Under the pieces are notes generated by a model. The model did not search any database and was not told where the DNA came from. It saw nothing but the letters and a program-made list of their open reading frames with translations. A stretch of 17,906 nucleotides of DNA from an uncultured Bryobacterales bacterium (lineage in GTDB: Bacteria; Acidobacteriota; Terriglobia; Bryobacterales; UBA6623). Below are positions 6,871 through 14,427 of the stretch, piece by piece. The translations under genes and the position numbers were made by a program. Position 1 is the first letter of the stretch, and each line of letters starts with the position of its first letter. Where the stretch lies: contig CAMPKL010000012.1 in the NCBI GenBank assembly GCA_946887065.1, positions 1 through 17,906 on the forward strand, given 5' to 3'.

Positions 6871-8007
6871 TCACACGCCGCTCGGGAAGGCGTTCTCGTA
6901 GCAAATGTACACCCCCACCTGATGTCCGTTGACCGTCGTTACGGTGGACTCGTCGCCCGGCGTGAAATCTCCCGACTGAAGCGTGATCTTGTCGATGAAA
7001 GCCGAGAAAGGCCAGGGGACGAACTCACCGAAGGGAACCAGATGCATCTTGGCGTAGCGCCCGGCCAATTCGCCGGTCGCGTCCAAGATCAGCGCGCTGT
7101 TTAACGGCCGCCTCTCGCCATCGACTTGCTCGAAGGTGATCGCGTTAAAGATGAACGGCGCGTCAACGGCTTGCGCCATGTGGGCCATGAACTCCGGCCA
7201 GCCCTCCACGTCGAAGTAGTAGAGCGGCACGCTGTACTCGGGCCAAATCAACAGGTCCGGCTTGACGTCCCCAGCCGTGGAAAGATCCTCCATCATGCGC
7301 AAATGCGCTTGGTTCTCCGCCGGCGTCCATCCGTCGATGATGGAGTTCGCATTCACCGCCGGCTGCACCAGCCTGGCATGGCGGTCGCCGGTCTCCCCGT
7401 CAGGGAGTCGCGGCAAGAGGAAAAGCGCGGGCAGCAACGCCAGTCCGGCCCAGTGCAGCCGAGGACGGCGCATAATCAGCAAGGCCACGCTCACATTGAT
7501 TGCCGCCAACACAAACGAGGGCCCGTACACCCCGGTGAAGGGCGCCAATCGGGCGACAACCTCCATGCTCGTCGCGGCATTGCCGAGTTGCAGCCAGGCG
7601 AAGCCTAAGTGCTGGTGAGTTCCCTCGATCGCCACCCACAGAGCGGACACGACCGGAAGCGCCCAGGGCTTCCGCATCGCCGGTCCGGCCAGCGCCGCGA
7701 ACACGCCCAGGTGCAAGCCCTTGGCCAAGAAGAAGCCAACGAAGATGGCCGCCGCCGCCGGCCCGTTCAGGTCCGCGTAATCGTTCATCACGCCGTAGAT
7801 CCAATAGCAGGAGCCGCCCCAAAAGACGCAACCGGCCAACCAACCCGCCAAGAAGCGTCGTGACGCGCGCGGCTCTTCCGTGGCGGCCAACAACAATGGC
7901 GCGATAGCGAATGCCGCCAAATACGGGAACGAAAAGCGCGGGAAAATCAGAACCTGAAGGACTCCGCTCAGGAGCGCCAATCCCAGTGCGACGGCCAGCG
8001 AGCCCAC
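6871..8007 (-). CDS. lnt: apolipoprotein N-acyltransferase, cut short by an in-frame stop
   Basis: Lnt adds the third acyl chain to the N-terminal Cys of lipoproteins in the inner membrane, using phospholipid as donor. The 378 residues before the stop hold the N-terminal membrane helices (to about residue 200) and most of the nitrilase-like domain. All three expected catalytic residues are present: Glu257 in LLIWPE, Lys320 in YAKMHLVPFGEF and Cys369 in GVYICYENAFP. A TGA at codon 379 replaces what is often a basic residue; CGA to TGA is one transition. With the remainder the protein would be about 518 residues, close to the 512 of E. coli Lnt. Start is GTG, overlapping the lipA stop by one base (TAGTG). 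As written, the product lacks the last strand region and helix and should be inactive. Confidence 0.9.
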   Translation of the reverse strand: MGSLAVALGLALLSGVLQVLIFPRFSFPYLAAFAIAPLLLAATEEPRASRRFLAGWLAGCVFWGGSCYWIYGVMNDYADLNGPAAAAIFVGFFLAKGLHLGVFAALAGPAMRKPWALPVVSALWVAIEGTHQHLGFAWLQLGNAATSMEVVARLAPFTGVYGPSFVLAAINVSVALLIMRRPRLHWAGLALLPALFLLPRLPDGETGDRHARLVQPAVNANSIIDGWTPAENQAHLRMMEDLSTAGDVKPDLLIWPEYSVPLYYFDVEGWPEFMAHMAQAVDAPFIFNAITFEQVDGERRPLNSALILDATGELAGRYAKMHLVPFGEFVPWPFSAFIDKITLQSGDFTPGDESTVTTVNGHQVGVYICYENAFPSGV

Positions 8008-8906
8008 TACGGAAGCTCAGCCCCTTCCGCGACTAAGTCAGCCATGTAGCTGCTGCGCACGAACGGCCCGCTGAACACGTTGCGGAAGCCGATCGATTCG
8101 CCGTATTCGCGGTATTCGTCAAACTGCGCGGGAGTCACGAATTCCTCGACAGGCAGCCGATTGCGGCGCGGCTGCAGATACTGTCCGATCGTCGCCACGT
8201 CGACGCTCGCGCCTCGCAGATCTCTTAACAACTGCCGCACCTGTTCGTGCGTTTCGCCCAAGCCCACCATTAAGCCGGATTTGGTCAACACGTCCGGCCG
8301 GCGCCGTTTGGCATAGGCCAGCACGTCCAGCGAACGCTGATAAACCGCCTGCGGCCGGACCCGCGAGTAAAGGCGCGACACCGTCTCCATGTTGTGATTG
8401 AATACGTCCGGCCCGGCGTCCAATACTCTAGCCACCGCTTGCTCGTCGCCCAAGAAGTCCGGCGTGAGCACCTCGACCTTGGCGCCGGGAAGCGCGCGGC
8501 GAGTCTCGCGCACCGTCTTGGCGAAATGCGCGGAACCGCCGTCCGGCAACTCATCGCGGTTCACGCTGGTGATCACCACATAGCGCAGGCCCATGCGCGC
8601 GGCCATTTCGGCAACGTGCCGCGGCTCGTCCGCATCGAGCGCGGAGCCCTCGCCTTGCGGCACGGCGCAAAAGCCGCAGCGTCGCGTGCAAACATTGCCC
8701 AGGATCATGAACGTTGCCGTCTTGCGCGAAAAGCAGTCGTGCATGTTGGGACAGCGCGCCGATTCGCACACGGTATGCAATCGCCGCTCGCGCAATTCGA
8801 CCTTGAGGTCATGCACCGCCGAGGCCGCTGTTTCGGGCTTGCGCAGCCATTCCGGAAGCCGCTCCACAGGCCGGCGAACGCCCGCCGCGATTTGGATGAG
8901 AGACAC
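8007..8906 (-). CDS. lipA: lipoyl synthase
   Basis: LipA inserts two sulfurs into the octanoyl chain on lipoyl domains of 2-oxoacid dehydrogenases and the glycine cleavage H protein. It is a cytosolic radical-SAM enzyme with two iron-sulfur clusters. The auxiliary-cluster motif C-x4-C-x5-C is Cys47, Cys52, Cys58 (CESARCPNMHDC). The radical-SAM motif C-x3-C-x2-C is Cys73, Cys77, Cys80 (CTRRCGFC). The C-terminal RSSY motif (284-287), whose serine ligates the auxiliary cluster, is present. At 299 residues it is of normal length. Start is GTG, with AGGA eight to nine bases upstream, 9 bases after the SPOR gene; the stop overlaps the lnt start. No lipB is in the window. Confidence 0.97.
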   Translation of the reverse strand: MSLIQIAAGVRRPVERLPEWLRKPETAASAVHDLKVELRERRLHTVCESARCPNMHDCFSRKTATFMILGNVCTRRCGFCAVPQGEGSALDADEPRHVAEMAARMGLRYVVITSVNRDELPDGGSAHFAKTVRETRRALPGAKVEVLTPDFLGDEQAVARVLDAGPDVFNHNMETVSRLYSRVRPQAVYQRSLDVLAYAKRRRPDVLTKSGLMVGLGETHEQVRQLLRDLRGASVDVATIGQYLQPRRNRLPVEEFVTPAQFDEYREYGESIGFRNVFSGPFVRSSYMADLVAEGAELP

Positions 8907-8915
8907 CGGCGAATC

Positions 8916-9566
8916 CTATGGCGTCCGCAGGATGGTATTGAAGCCGTCCGCGGTCAGGCGCTTGCGATACTCCTCGGCGGCTTCGCGGCTAGCGAAAGGC
9001 CCCACGAGCACGCGATGCCAGCCATCGCCGCGGTCCGCTTCAATATACGCCGGATATCCTTTCCCTTTCAGATTGCCGGCGACGTTGTTCGCATCCGCCG
9101 CAACGCGCACCGCCAACACTTGGACGTTATAGCCCGATGCCGCCGCCGCCGTCCTCGCAGCCGGACGCGGCTGAGGCGTTGCCGGAGCGGCTGCCGCTTT
9201 CACAGCCGGCTTTTGCGGCGGGGGAGCGCTCGGAGCAGGAGTCGGTTTCGCCGCGGGCGGGGCCTCGACGGCGCGGGGAGACTCTTTCGGCGTCTCGCGA
9301 ACCGGAGCCGCAGCGGCCGGCTCGGGCGCTTCTTCCTCGGCCGGCATCAACAGGCTGTCGGGCAGCCGTACTTCCTCTTGGGCGGGCGCGGGCGGCGGCG
9401 CCTCCGCCAATTCCGGCGTCGACCGCGAGCCTTCTCCGTGACCGAACCCCACGACATAGCCGACCGAGAAGAATGCCGCGAAGAACACGACCACAACAAA
9501 GAACAGGCTCAGTAGTTGCCGGTTGCTCAGCACCAGCTCAAAACCGCCGTCTCGCTGTTCAGCCAT
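8916..9566 (-). CDS. SPOR-domain membrane protein
   Basis: A 216-residue bitopic protein with a short cytoplasmic N-terminus and one membrane helix at about 17-40. A long Pro/Ala/Glu-rich linker follows (45-142), then a C-terminal SPOR domain at 145-216 (SGYNVQVLAVRVAADANNVA, then HRVLVGPFASREAAEEYRKR). SPOR domains bind denuded peptidoglycan glycans, often at the division septum, as in FtsN and DedD. The linker would let the domain reach the cell wall. It heads the operon with lipA and lnt. A TAGAAT -10-like box lies eight bases before the ATG and no proper ribosome site is seen. Confidence 0.92.
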   Translation of the reverse strand: MAEQRDGGFELVLSNRQLLSLFFVVVVFFAAFFSVGYVVGFGHGEGSRSTPELAEAPPPAPAQEEVRLPDSLLMPAEEEAPEPAAAAPVRETPKESPRAVEAPPAAKPTPAPSAPPPQKPAVKAAAAPATPQPRPAARTAAAASGYNVQVLAVRVAADANNVAGNLKGKGYPAYIEADRGDGWHRVLVGPFASREAAEEYRKRLTADGFNTILRTP

Positions 9567-9574
9567 TCTTTCCC

Positions 9575-9580
9575 ATTCTA
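9575..9580 (-). promoter_or_regulatory. -10-like TAGAAT of the SPOR-lipA-lnt operon, eight bases from its ATG
   Basis: Minus-strand TAGAAT ends eight bases before the ATG at 9566. The bases between (GGGAAAGA) touch the start codon and are poorly placed for a Shine-Dalgarno. A leaderless or very short leader is likely. A 10-bp perfect palindrome TTTCTAGAAA lies just upstream at 9602-9611. Confidence 0.45.
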
Positions 9581-9656
9581 GTCACTACGGGTCGATGAAG
9601 CTTTCTAGAAAATCGTGAGCCGAGCGGAAGGGGCGAATGAACGCGCTCGATTCTGG

Positions 9657-9685
9657 TTGCAACTCCGTTGAACCAGTTGTACCAT
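9657..9685 (+). promoter_or_regulatory. promoter of the GntR-type regulator gene
   Basis: TTGCAA at 9657-9662 and TACCAT at 9680-9685 are separated by exactly 17 bases, a good -35/-10 fit. The -10 lies inside the four-part operator, as expected for an autorepressed gene. It also ends eight bases before an alternative in-frame ATG at 9694. Confidence 0.55.
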
Positions 9686-9701
9686 TGGTTCAGATGGTAC
9701 A
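9669..9701 (+). promoter_or_regulatory. symmetric operator with four TGWACCA half-sites
   Basis: Four 7-base half-sites fit TGWACCA: TGAACCA (9669-9675) and TGTACCA (9678-9684) face right, and TGGTTCA (9686-9692) and TGGTACA (9695-9701) face left. Start-to-start steps are 9, 8 and 9 bases, so the set is symmetric and reads as two interleaved inverted repeats. It overlaps the -10 and probable start of the regulator's own transcript, so it is very likely the binding site of the regulator encoded just downstream. Confidence 0.65.
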
Positions 9702-9714
9702 TCAAGGCCGCCCG

Positions 9715-10101
9715 ATGGAAATCACGATCGACATCGACGACCCCGTGCCGCAGTTCGAGCAGCTCATCGAGCAGATCAAGGCCGCCGTCGCCGCGGGGGT
9801 TCTGAAGCCGGGCGACGCGCTGCCTTCGATCCGCCAGCTCGCCAACGATCTCGAGCTCAACAGCAAGACCGTGGCAAAGGCTTACAAGCTGCTGGAACGG
9901 GATTCGATCATCGAAGCCAAGGGGTATCGCGGTACCTATGTCCACCCCAAGGCCAAAGCGAACTGCAAGTTCAACCTGCAGGAGTGGACGCTGCGCAAGC
10001 TCAGCGAAACGATCGCCGAGTTGCGCGGGGCAAGCGTCACCGATTCGGAAATTCGCAATGCGTTCGCCGGCGCCATCAGCCGCCAACCGCCGTCCAAGTG
10101 A
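9715..10101 (+). CDS. short GntR-family (YtrA-type) transcriptional regulator
   Basis: A 128-residue protein. The N-terminal winged helix-turn-helix spans residues 10-78: PVPQFEQLIEQIKAAVAAG, KPGDALPSIRQLANDL, then SKTVAKAYKLLERDSIIEAK and the wing GYRGTYV. Only a short helical tail follows, as in the YtrA subfamily, so it lacks the large ligand-binding domain of other GntR proteins. YtrA-type genes usually sit before membrane transport genes and repress their own operon. I chose the ATG at 9715 because AAGG lies seven bases upstream and family members start just before this motif. In-frame ATGs at 9694 (leaderless option, 135 residues) and 9637 are possible. The membrane protein gene follows nine bases after the stop. 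Confidence 0.88.
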   Translation: MEITIDIDDPVPQFEQLIEQIKAAVAAGVLKPGDALPSIRQLANDLELNSKTVAKAYKLLERDSIIEAKGYRGTYVHPKAKANCKFNLQEWTLRKLSETIAELRGASVTDSEIRNAFAGAISRQPPSK

Positions 10102-10110
10102 GGTGTTGTC

Positions 10111-10977
10111 ATGATCGAAGCCTACTCATTCCTTGCGATGTTCACGGTACAGATACTGGCGATTTCCGTCCTGTATCCGGCCTGGTTCATCAGATACGTT
10201 CGATTACAGACTGCGCGTATCCCCGCCGAACGCCTGGCGCAACTGTACCCGGGCGTCGACCTCAGTCTTGCTCAAGCGCGCATTCTTAGTCGATACCGCG
10301 CGCTGACGGCGGTCATCGCGGTGCTCGGACTGTTGTTGCTGGGCTGGCTGTTCGGCTACATGCGGCGCCCGGATTGGGATGACGGTCCGGTGGAAGCCCT
10401 GGTCGCCGCGTATTTTGGGGCGCAGATGATGTTGCCGCTGGCTCTCGTCGTCTGGCTCGGAGTCAGGTTCGACAGGGCGCACAAACGCTCGCTTCCGGAG
10501 GGGAAGCGGAAAGCCGTCCTGCAGCGCCGCGGGCTGTTCGATTTCGTCTCGCCGTTCGTCGTCTTGCTTGCCGTCGTGAGTTATTTTCTGTTTGCCGGGT
10601 TCGTGATCTTCATCAAACAGGATCCGTTCGCGGGGTTTGCCGGCTATATCAACATCGGCGTCGTCACGCTGGTCTACGCAGTCAACGCATTCGTCGTTTA
10701 CACAATGCTGTACGGCAGAAACTGGAATCCGTTTGAGACGCACGCCGGTCGCCTGCGTGCGATCGGCTTGACAGTGAAGAGCAGCGTCTACTCATGCATC
10801 GCCATCGTCGTGTATCTCTCACTCAACTTCACGCTCGTGCTGCGGGATCTGCAGAGATGGGAACCGTTCGCTCTAAGCGTTTTCTTGGTCATCTGCGCGC
10901 TTCTCGCTTCGATGGGCGTGATCGCGCCGCTGCGCCAGCCAGAAGCGGATGGGCTCGGCGCGAGCCCGGCTTCCTGA
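10111..10977 (+). CDS. seven-helix membrane protein under the GntR-type regulator, unknown function
   Basis: A 288-residue integral membrane protein with hydrophobic segments at about 4-25, 62-83, 94-116, 145-168, 178-200, 222-243 and 251-271. A basic cytoplasmic-type loop (about 118-140, DRAHKRSLPEGKRK) lies between helices 3 and 4. I recognise no ABC-transporter permease signature, no ATPase partner is encoded next to it, and I cannot name the family. GAGGTG five bases before the ATG is a good ribosome site and begins within the regulator's stop codon region, so the two genes form one operon. Regulation by the upstream repressor is therefore likely. What signal induces it cannot be read from the sequence. 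Confidence 0.82.
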   Translation: MIEAYSFLAMFTVQILAISVLYPAWFIRYVRLQTARIPAERLAQLYPGVDLSLAQARILSRYRALTAVIAVLGLLLLGWLFGYMRRPDWDDGPVEALVAAYFGAQMMLPLALVVWLGVRFDRAHKRSLPEGKRKAVLQRRGLFDFVSPFVVLLAVVSYFLFAGFVIFIKQDPFAGFAGYINIGVVTLVYAVNAFVVYTMLYGRNWNPFETHAGRLRAIGLTVKSSVYSCIAIVVYLSLNFTLVLRDLQRWEPFALSVFLVICALLASMGVIAPLRQPEADGLGASPAS

Positions 10978-11270
10978 GCCAAGCGGCCGTGCGACATCGG
11001 AGGATCCAGTCCCGGCCTGACTATGCTAACGAGTCCACTAGCCCGACCTGTGATCTCGACGGGGGTCACAGGGGAGGGGGCGCGTGATTTGAACGACCGG
11101 GCTGATAGGTAACACATCAGACCGGACGGATAGGGGCCCAAATGACCTGTTTCTAGGGTTCTTTCCTACACGGGGACTTGATGGACGCAACCGCGATGAG
11201 CCTTCGGCCCTCGGCGGAGACTACGTGTGGCTATGTAAGTTTAATTCCACTGCCTGAGGTGATTTTCTGG
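10978..11270. other. gene-free stretch with two hairpins
   Basis: No credible gene is seen between the convergent membrane-protein and Ig-like genes. It holds an inverted repeat CCTGTGA (11047-11053) / TCACAGG (11066-11072) and a second, 10-bp imperfect one, CCGGGCTGAT (11097-11106) / ATCAGACCGG (11116-11125). Neither is followed by a T-tract. The part from about 11140 is less GC-rich, like the Ig-like gene beside it. Confidence 0.6.
11095..11133. repeat. 14-base direct repeat, 25-base period, possible insertion-sequence end relic
   Basis: GACCGGGCTGATAG (11095-11108) and GACCGGACGGATAG (11120-11133) match at 12 of 14 positions and flank GTAACACATCA. On the other strand this reads as spaced CTATCnGnCCGGTC copies with GTTAC between. 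Repeated blocks of this look resemble the transposase-binding ends of IS481-like elements. That comparison is from memory, and no transposase gene remains in the window. Confidence 0.35.
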
Positions 11271-13250
11271 TTACTTTACGACGTTGACCAAGTCGGAGCC
11301 TTGAATGTTCATACCGGACCAAGTCTTGCCTTTCAGGATACCTTGTGTGTCCCCGACGCCTAATCCAGTTAGTGCTGTTGTGAAGTGGCATAGGAGGTCA
11401 AGTATTCCGTCTGCATTGACGTCCTCGCCGTTGCCGTTGCATCGGCTCAGACTGGCCTCGTCGCCCGTTTTGCCGAACGTGATGGAGTTCTGGTCGATCT
11501 CGGTCGCGGCCAAGAATGACTCCGTCGACAGAACGGCGACCGGAACCCTGCCGCGCGAAGTGGAGTTCACGTCGTTTGGGCGGATGTCCAGCGTCACGGG
11601 AACTACGTCCGGAACAAGCGCTACGACGATCGTAAAGTGAGAAATCCCTTCAAATGTTGCGGTCAGTTGTCCCGGATCGACGGAGCCGACAACCGGGAAT
11701 CCAGCTAGGTCTAACATGGGCTGCAGAGTGCCGCTGACCGATTCGACGAAGAATAGCGGGATGGCGAAACCCACCGGCAATAGCTCGGGACCAGCGAGCG
11801 GTAAGACCAGAGTGACGCCGGGCGCCGGGAAAGGATAGGTCGGTTCGGGAGTCAGACTAATGTTGACGAAGTTGGTGCCTATGCCCTGAAACCCTTGCGG
11901 CGTCTCGACGTCTACGGGCTCTGCAAATACATCGATGGCGACCTGCGTATCTTCATCAACAGCTCCCGACGGAAAGGTGACCTGCGCTTGGGATCCGAAG
12001 GTCTGATCCTCAACTGTGCCGCCGCCGGTTCCGACGTTTCCGTCGCTGACCAACGAAGGCCTTACGACCACTACCTCGATCGGAAAGCCCAAAGCCGCCA
12101 GCGCGAGCCCGTCGTAAGTGTCCTCGTTTCGGGTTCGATCTGTCAGCCGAAGTTGCCCTACCCTCCACGTGCCTTGTTCACTGAACTGCCCCAGTTGCAT
12201 GGTTCCAGTCCAAGTCCCGTTCTGTGGCGTCCCGGAGGATAGCTGAAGATCGAAGGCTCCAGCAACCTGACCTCCCGAAGGGCTCCGGAAGAAAAGCGGC
12301 GCCCCGAAATTGAAGTCTGGCGTGGGAGCACTGAAATCGACGCCAGCAAGATCGTCTGTCGCGGAGAGGCTCAGTTGGATTGTCTGAGGTCCTTCGGACG
12401 TGTTCACAAACAGCGGCGAGAATTGAAGGCCCGTGGGCATAGGTGCAACTGTATCCGAAGGCACGGAAGCAATCGTGAGTACCGGTCCCCAATTGAATTG
12501 GCCGAAGTTGCCGGCTTGGTCTTGGACTTCAACTCTTCCAGTCCATGTTCCCGATTCACTGAACTGGGGCATCATCTTCACGCCTTGCCACGTGCCATCG
12601 AAGTGATCACCGCTAATTTGTGCAAGTTGGCTACCGCTTAAGAACTGCGTCTGATTACCGGACGGGCTTCGAAGAGAAACAACGAGGTCGTGGCGCTCGG
12701 ATTGGATACCGGAAACATCGTCCGTCAGATGAAGGGTCACAGTCACGGCAACGTCGCTAGCCGATACATCCGTAGCTGACGGGCTCAAACTAAAGGACTC
12801 AACTTCCGGTGGATTGGTATCGGGATTTGAGGTGACGGTTAGGTCCGTCGGAAACCCCAAGCCCTGCAATGTCGCAGGCGGGAGGCTAGAGACATTCAGG
12901 CTGTCCTGCAGTATTACTCGAGCGGTCCAGACTCCGCTTTCCACAAACTGAGGCATTTCGAGCGTGCCCTCGTAAACACCATCAAACTGATCGCCGGACA
13001 CGCGGTTTGCGCCGAAGAACTGCTGCTTATTGCTAGGACTCCGGAAATCTACAAAAACAACTCTTACACCGGAAATATCGTCGGATACGCGTAGGGTCGC
13101 GGTGACGTGCTGCGGGGACGTCCGGACGTCGATCGATTTCGGAGTGAAGTCGAACTCCAACAACTGGGGTGGCGTAACGTCGGAGGTTTGGGCGACGAGC
13201 GCAGCGGCGGGAATCAACGCCGTGATGGCCAAGAGCTCAGCGATCCTCAT
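11271..13250 (-). CDS. large secreted protein with three Ig-like repeats and a ZU5-like domain
   Basis: A 659-residue secreted protein with a signal peptide at about 1-20. Three related beta-sandwich repeats follow at about 26-141, 147-262 and 269-396. Each has a PP or AP start, a DD-x-(S/A)-GV turn, an RSPS motif, and the block QF-x-E-(S/Q)-G-x-W. Residues 408-545 resemble a ZU5-type domain (GGTVEDQTFGSQAQVTFPSG). Residues 551-659 match a C-terminal module common in secreted bacterial proteins (VTLDIRPNDVNSTSRGRVPV), with a calcium-site-like EDVNADGILDLLCHF at 609-623. No sortase or PEP-CTERM anchor is seen. A surface or matrix adhesin role is inferred. Base composition is visibly lower in GC than its neighbours, hinting at transfer. 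Confidence 0.87.
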   Translation of the reverse strand: MRIAELLAITALIPAAALVAQTSDVTPPQLLEFDFTPKSIDVRTSPQHVTATLRVSDDISGVRVVFVDFRSPSNKQQFFGANRVSGDQFDGVYEGTLEMPQFVESGVWTARVILQDSLNVSSLPPATLQGLGFPTDLTVTSNPDTNPPEVESFSLSPSATDVSASDVAVTVTLHLTDDVSGIQSERHDLVVSLRSPSGNQTQFLSGSQLAQISGDHFDGTWQGVKMMPQFSESGTWTGRVEVQDQAGNFGQFNWGPVLTIASVPSDTVAPMPTGLQFSPLFVNTSEGPQTIQLSLSATDDLAGVDFSAPTPDFNFGAPLFFRSPSGGQVAGAFDLQLSSGTPQNGTWTGTMQLGQFSEQGTWRVGQLRLTDRTRNEDTYDGLALAALGFPIEVVVVRPSLVSDGNVGTGGGTVEDQTFGSQAQVTFPSGAVDEDTQVAIDVFAEPVDVETPQGFQGIGTNFVNISLTPEPTYPFPAPGVTLVLPLAGPELLPVGFAIPLFFVESVSGTLQPMLDLAGFPVVGSVDPGQLTATFEGISHFTIVVALVPDVVPVTLDIRPNDVNSTSRGRVPVAVLSTESFLAATEIDQNSITFGKTGDEASLSRCNGNGEDVNADGILDLLCHFTTALTGLGVGDTQGILKGKTWSGMNIQGSDLVNVVK

Positions 13251-13604
13251 GATCAGTCACATATCGTCTGAACTGGGGTAGACCCCACGGAGGACATCCA
13301 AAAAACCAATCCATTAAAACGGCCTGGCAGGACAATAACAGAATGTTTCCCTTGTTACAAGGTTTAATATAAAAGCAGTACTTAACATCCAGTACGATCT
13401 GCCGCGGACCCGCACTCGGTCACGTTGACGACTCCAGCGCGTGTCACTAAGAGTGACTGCGGCTCCGCCACGTAGCCACCCTTTTTCGGCACCGTTTGCG
13501 GATTGGACGATAGGGAACGATCGGGAACACAGCCCCACAATTAACATACGTGAAGTCAATGCTCTTCCGACTTGGCGCCGATCAGAACCCTAGCGCATTC
13601 GGTT
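13251..13604. other. AT-richer gene-free stretch with a 13-base palindrome
   Basis: This 354-base region upstream of the Ig-like gene and downstream of the slipin gene contains no convincing gene. It is notably AT-rich at about 13300-13390. CCTTGTTACAAGG (13350-13362) is a palindrome with 6-base arms. GTCACT/AGTGAC (13443-13457) is a small hairpin, and CGATAGGGAA/CGATCGGGAA (13508-13527) is a 10-base tandem pair with one mismatch. A weak minus-strand promoter, TTGTAA then 17 bases then TATTGT, would overlap the palindrome and read toward the Ig-like gene. No terminator for the slipin gene was recognised. Confidence 0.5.
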
Positions 13605-14390
13605 TCAACGTTGGTCCGTTTTGGTCTGCATGCCCTTGCCGACGGATTGCGCCCAGGCCGAGAGGCCTTGAATTAAGTCGATCGGCAGCGGAAACACGAC
13701 GGTCGTATTCTTCTCGACGCCGATTTCGGTCAGGGTTTGCAGGTAACGCAAAGTGACGGAAGTCGGCTCCGCCGCCAACACTTTGGCGGCTTCGGACAGC
13801 TTGTAGGAGGCTTGTAACTCGCCGTCCGCGTGGATGACCTTGGCGCGCCGCTCGCGCTCCGCCTCGGCTTGACGCGCGATCGCCCGGATCATCGACTCCG
13901 GCAGGTCGACATGTTTCACTTCGACGGCCTGGACCTTGATGCCCCACTGCTCGGTTTGTTCATCGAGGGTCCCTTGCAGCCGTGCGTTGAGCTTCTCGCG
14001 CTCGCCCAATAGTTCGTCCAGCTCCGCCTCGCCTAGGATGGCTCGCAGCCGCGTCTGAGCTAACTGGGACGTGGCGTACACGAAGTTTTCCACCTCGACG
14101 ACCGCTTTCAACGGCTCGACCACCCGGAAGAAGACCACCGCGCTGACCTTGACCGTGACGTTGTCCTTGGTCACGACGTCCTGCGGCGGGACGTCCATGG
14201 TCTCCACCCTGAGCGAGATGCGCTCGATGCGGTCAATCGGCGCGAAGACCAAAATCATGCCCGGACCCTTGGCCTGGGGCAGTAAGCGGCCCAGCCGGAA
14301 GACCACCCCGCGCTCGTACTCCATCAAGATCTTGACGCTGTTGAAAAGATAGAGCGCGACGATGGCGAAAATGATCCAAGTGAAGTCCAT
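13605..14390 (-). CDS. slipin, SPFH/stomatin-family membrane protein
   Basis: A 261-residue SPFH protein with an N-terminal membrane segment (about 4-22) and the SPFH/band-7 domain at about 20-190. Typical motifs are [26 protein letters not shown] and the helical stretch [18 protein letters not shown]. The C-terminal [23 protein letters not shown] is characteristic of bacterial slipins. These proteins form oligomers that organise membrane domains and pair with NfeD proteases. AAGGGGA five bases before the ATG supports the start. The gene follows the NfeD gene by 37 bases, so the pair is one operon. Confidence 0.95.
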   Translation of the reverse strand: MDFTWIIFAIVALYLFNSVKILMEYERGVVFRLGRLLPQAKGPGMILVFAPIDRIERISLRVETMDVPPQDVVTKDNVTVKVSAVVFFRVVEPLKAVVEVENFVYATSQLAQTRLRAILGEAELDELLGEREKLNARLQGTLDEQTEQWGIKVQAVEVKHVDLPESMIRAIARQAEAERERRAKVIHADGELQASYKLSEAAKVLAAEPTSVTLRYLQTLTEIGVEKNTTVVFPLPIDLIQGLSAWAQSVGKGMQTKTDQR

Positions 14391-14427
14391 GTAATTCCCC
14401 TTGCGGCGCCAGCTTAGCAGAGCTGCG

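Noticed and set aside
6871..6873. Selenocysteine codon in lnt
   Set aside because: The family does not have Cys at this position. No convincing SECIS-like hairpin follows; only a 4-bp stem is seen.
8394..9515. 373-codon open frame on the plus strand
   Set aside because: It is antisense to lipA and the SPOR gene, both well supported. The product is an arginine-rich shadow of GC-rich DNA.
10788..11141. 117-codon minus-strand frame covering the hairpin region
   Set aside because: It is mostly antisense to the membrane protein gene and has no domain or ribosome site.
13314..13559. 81-codon minus-strand frame in the gene-free stretch
   Set aside because: It has no recognisable motif, no Shine-Dalgarno and Arg-rich low-complexity composition.
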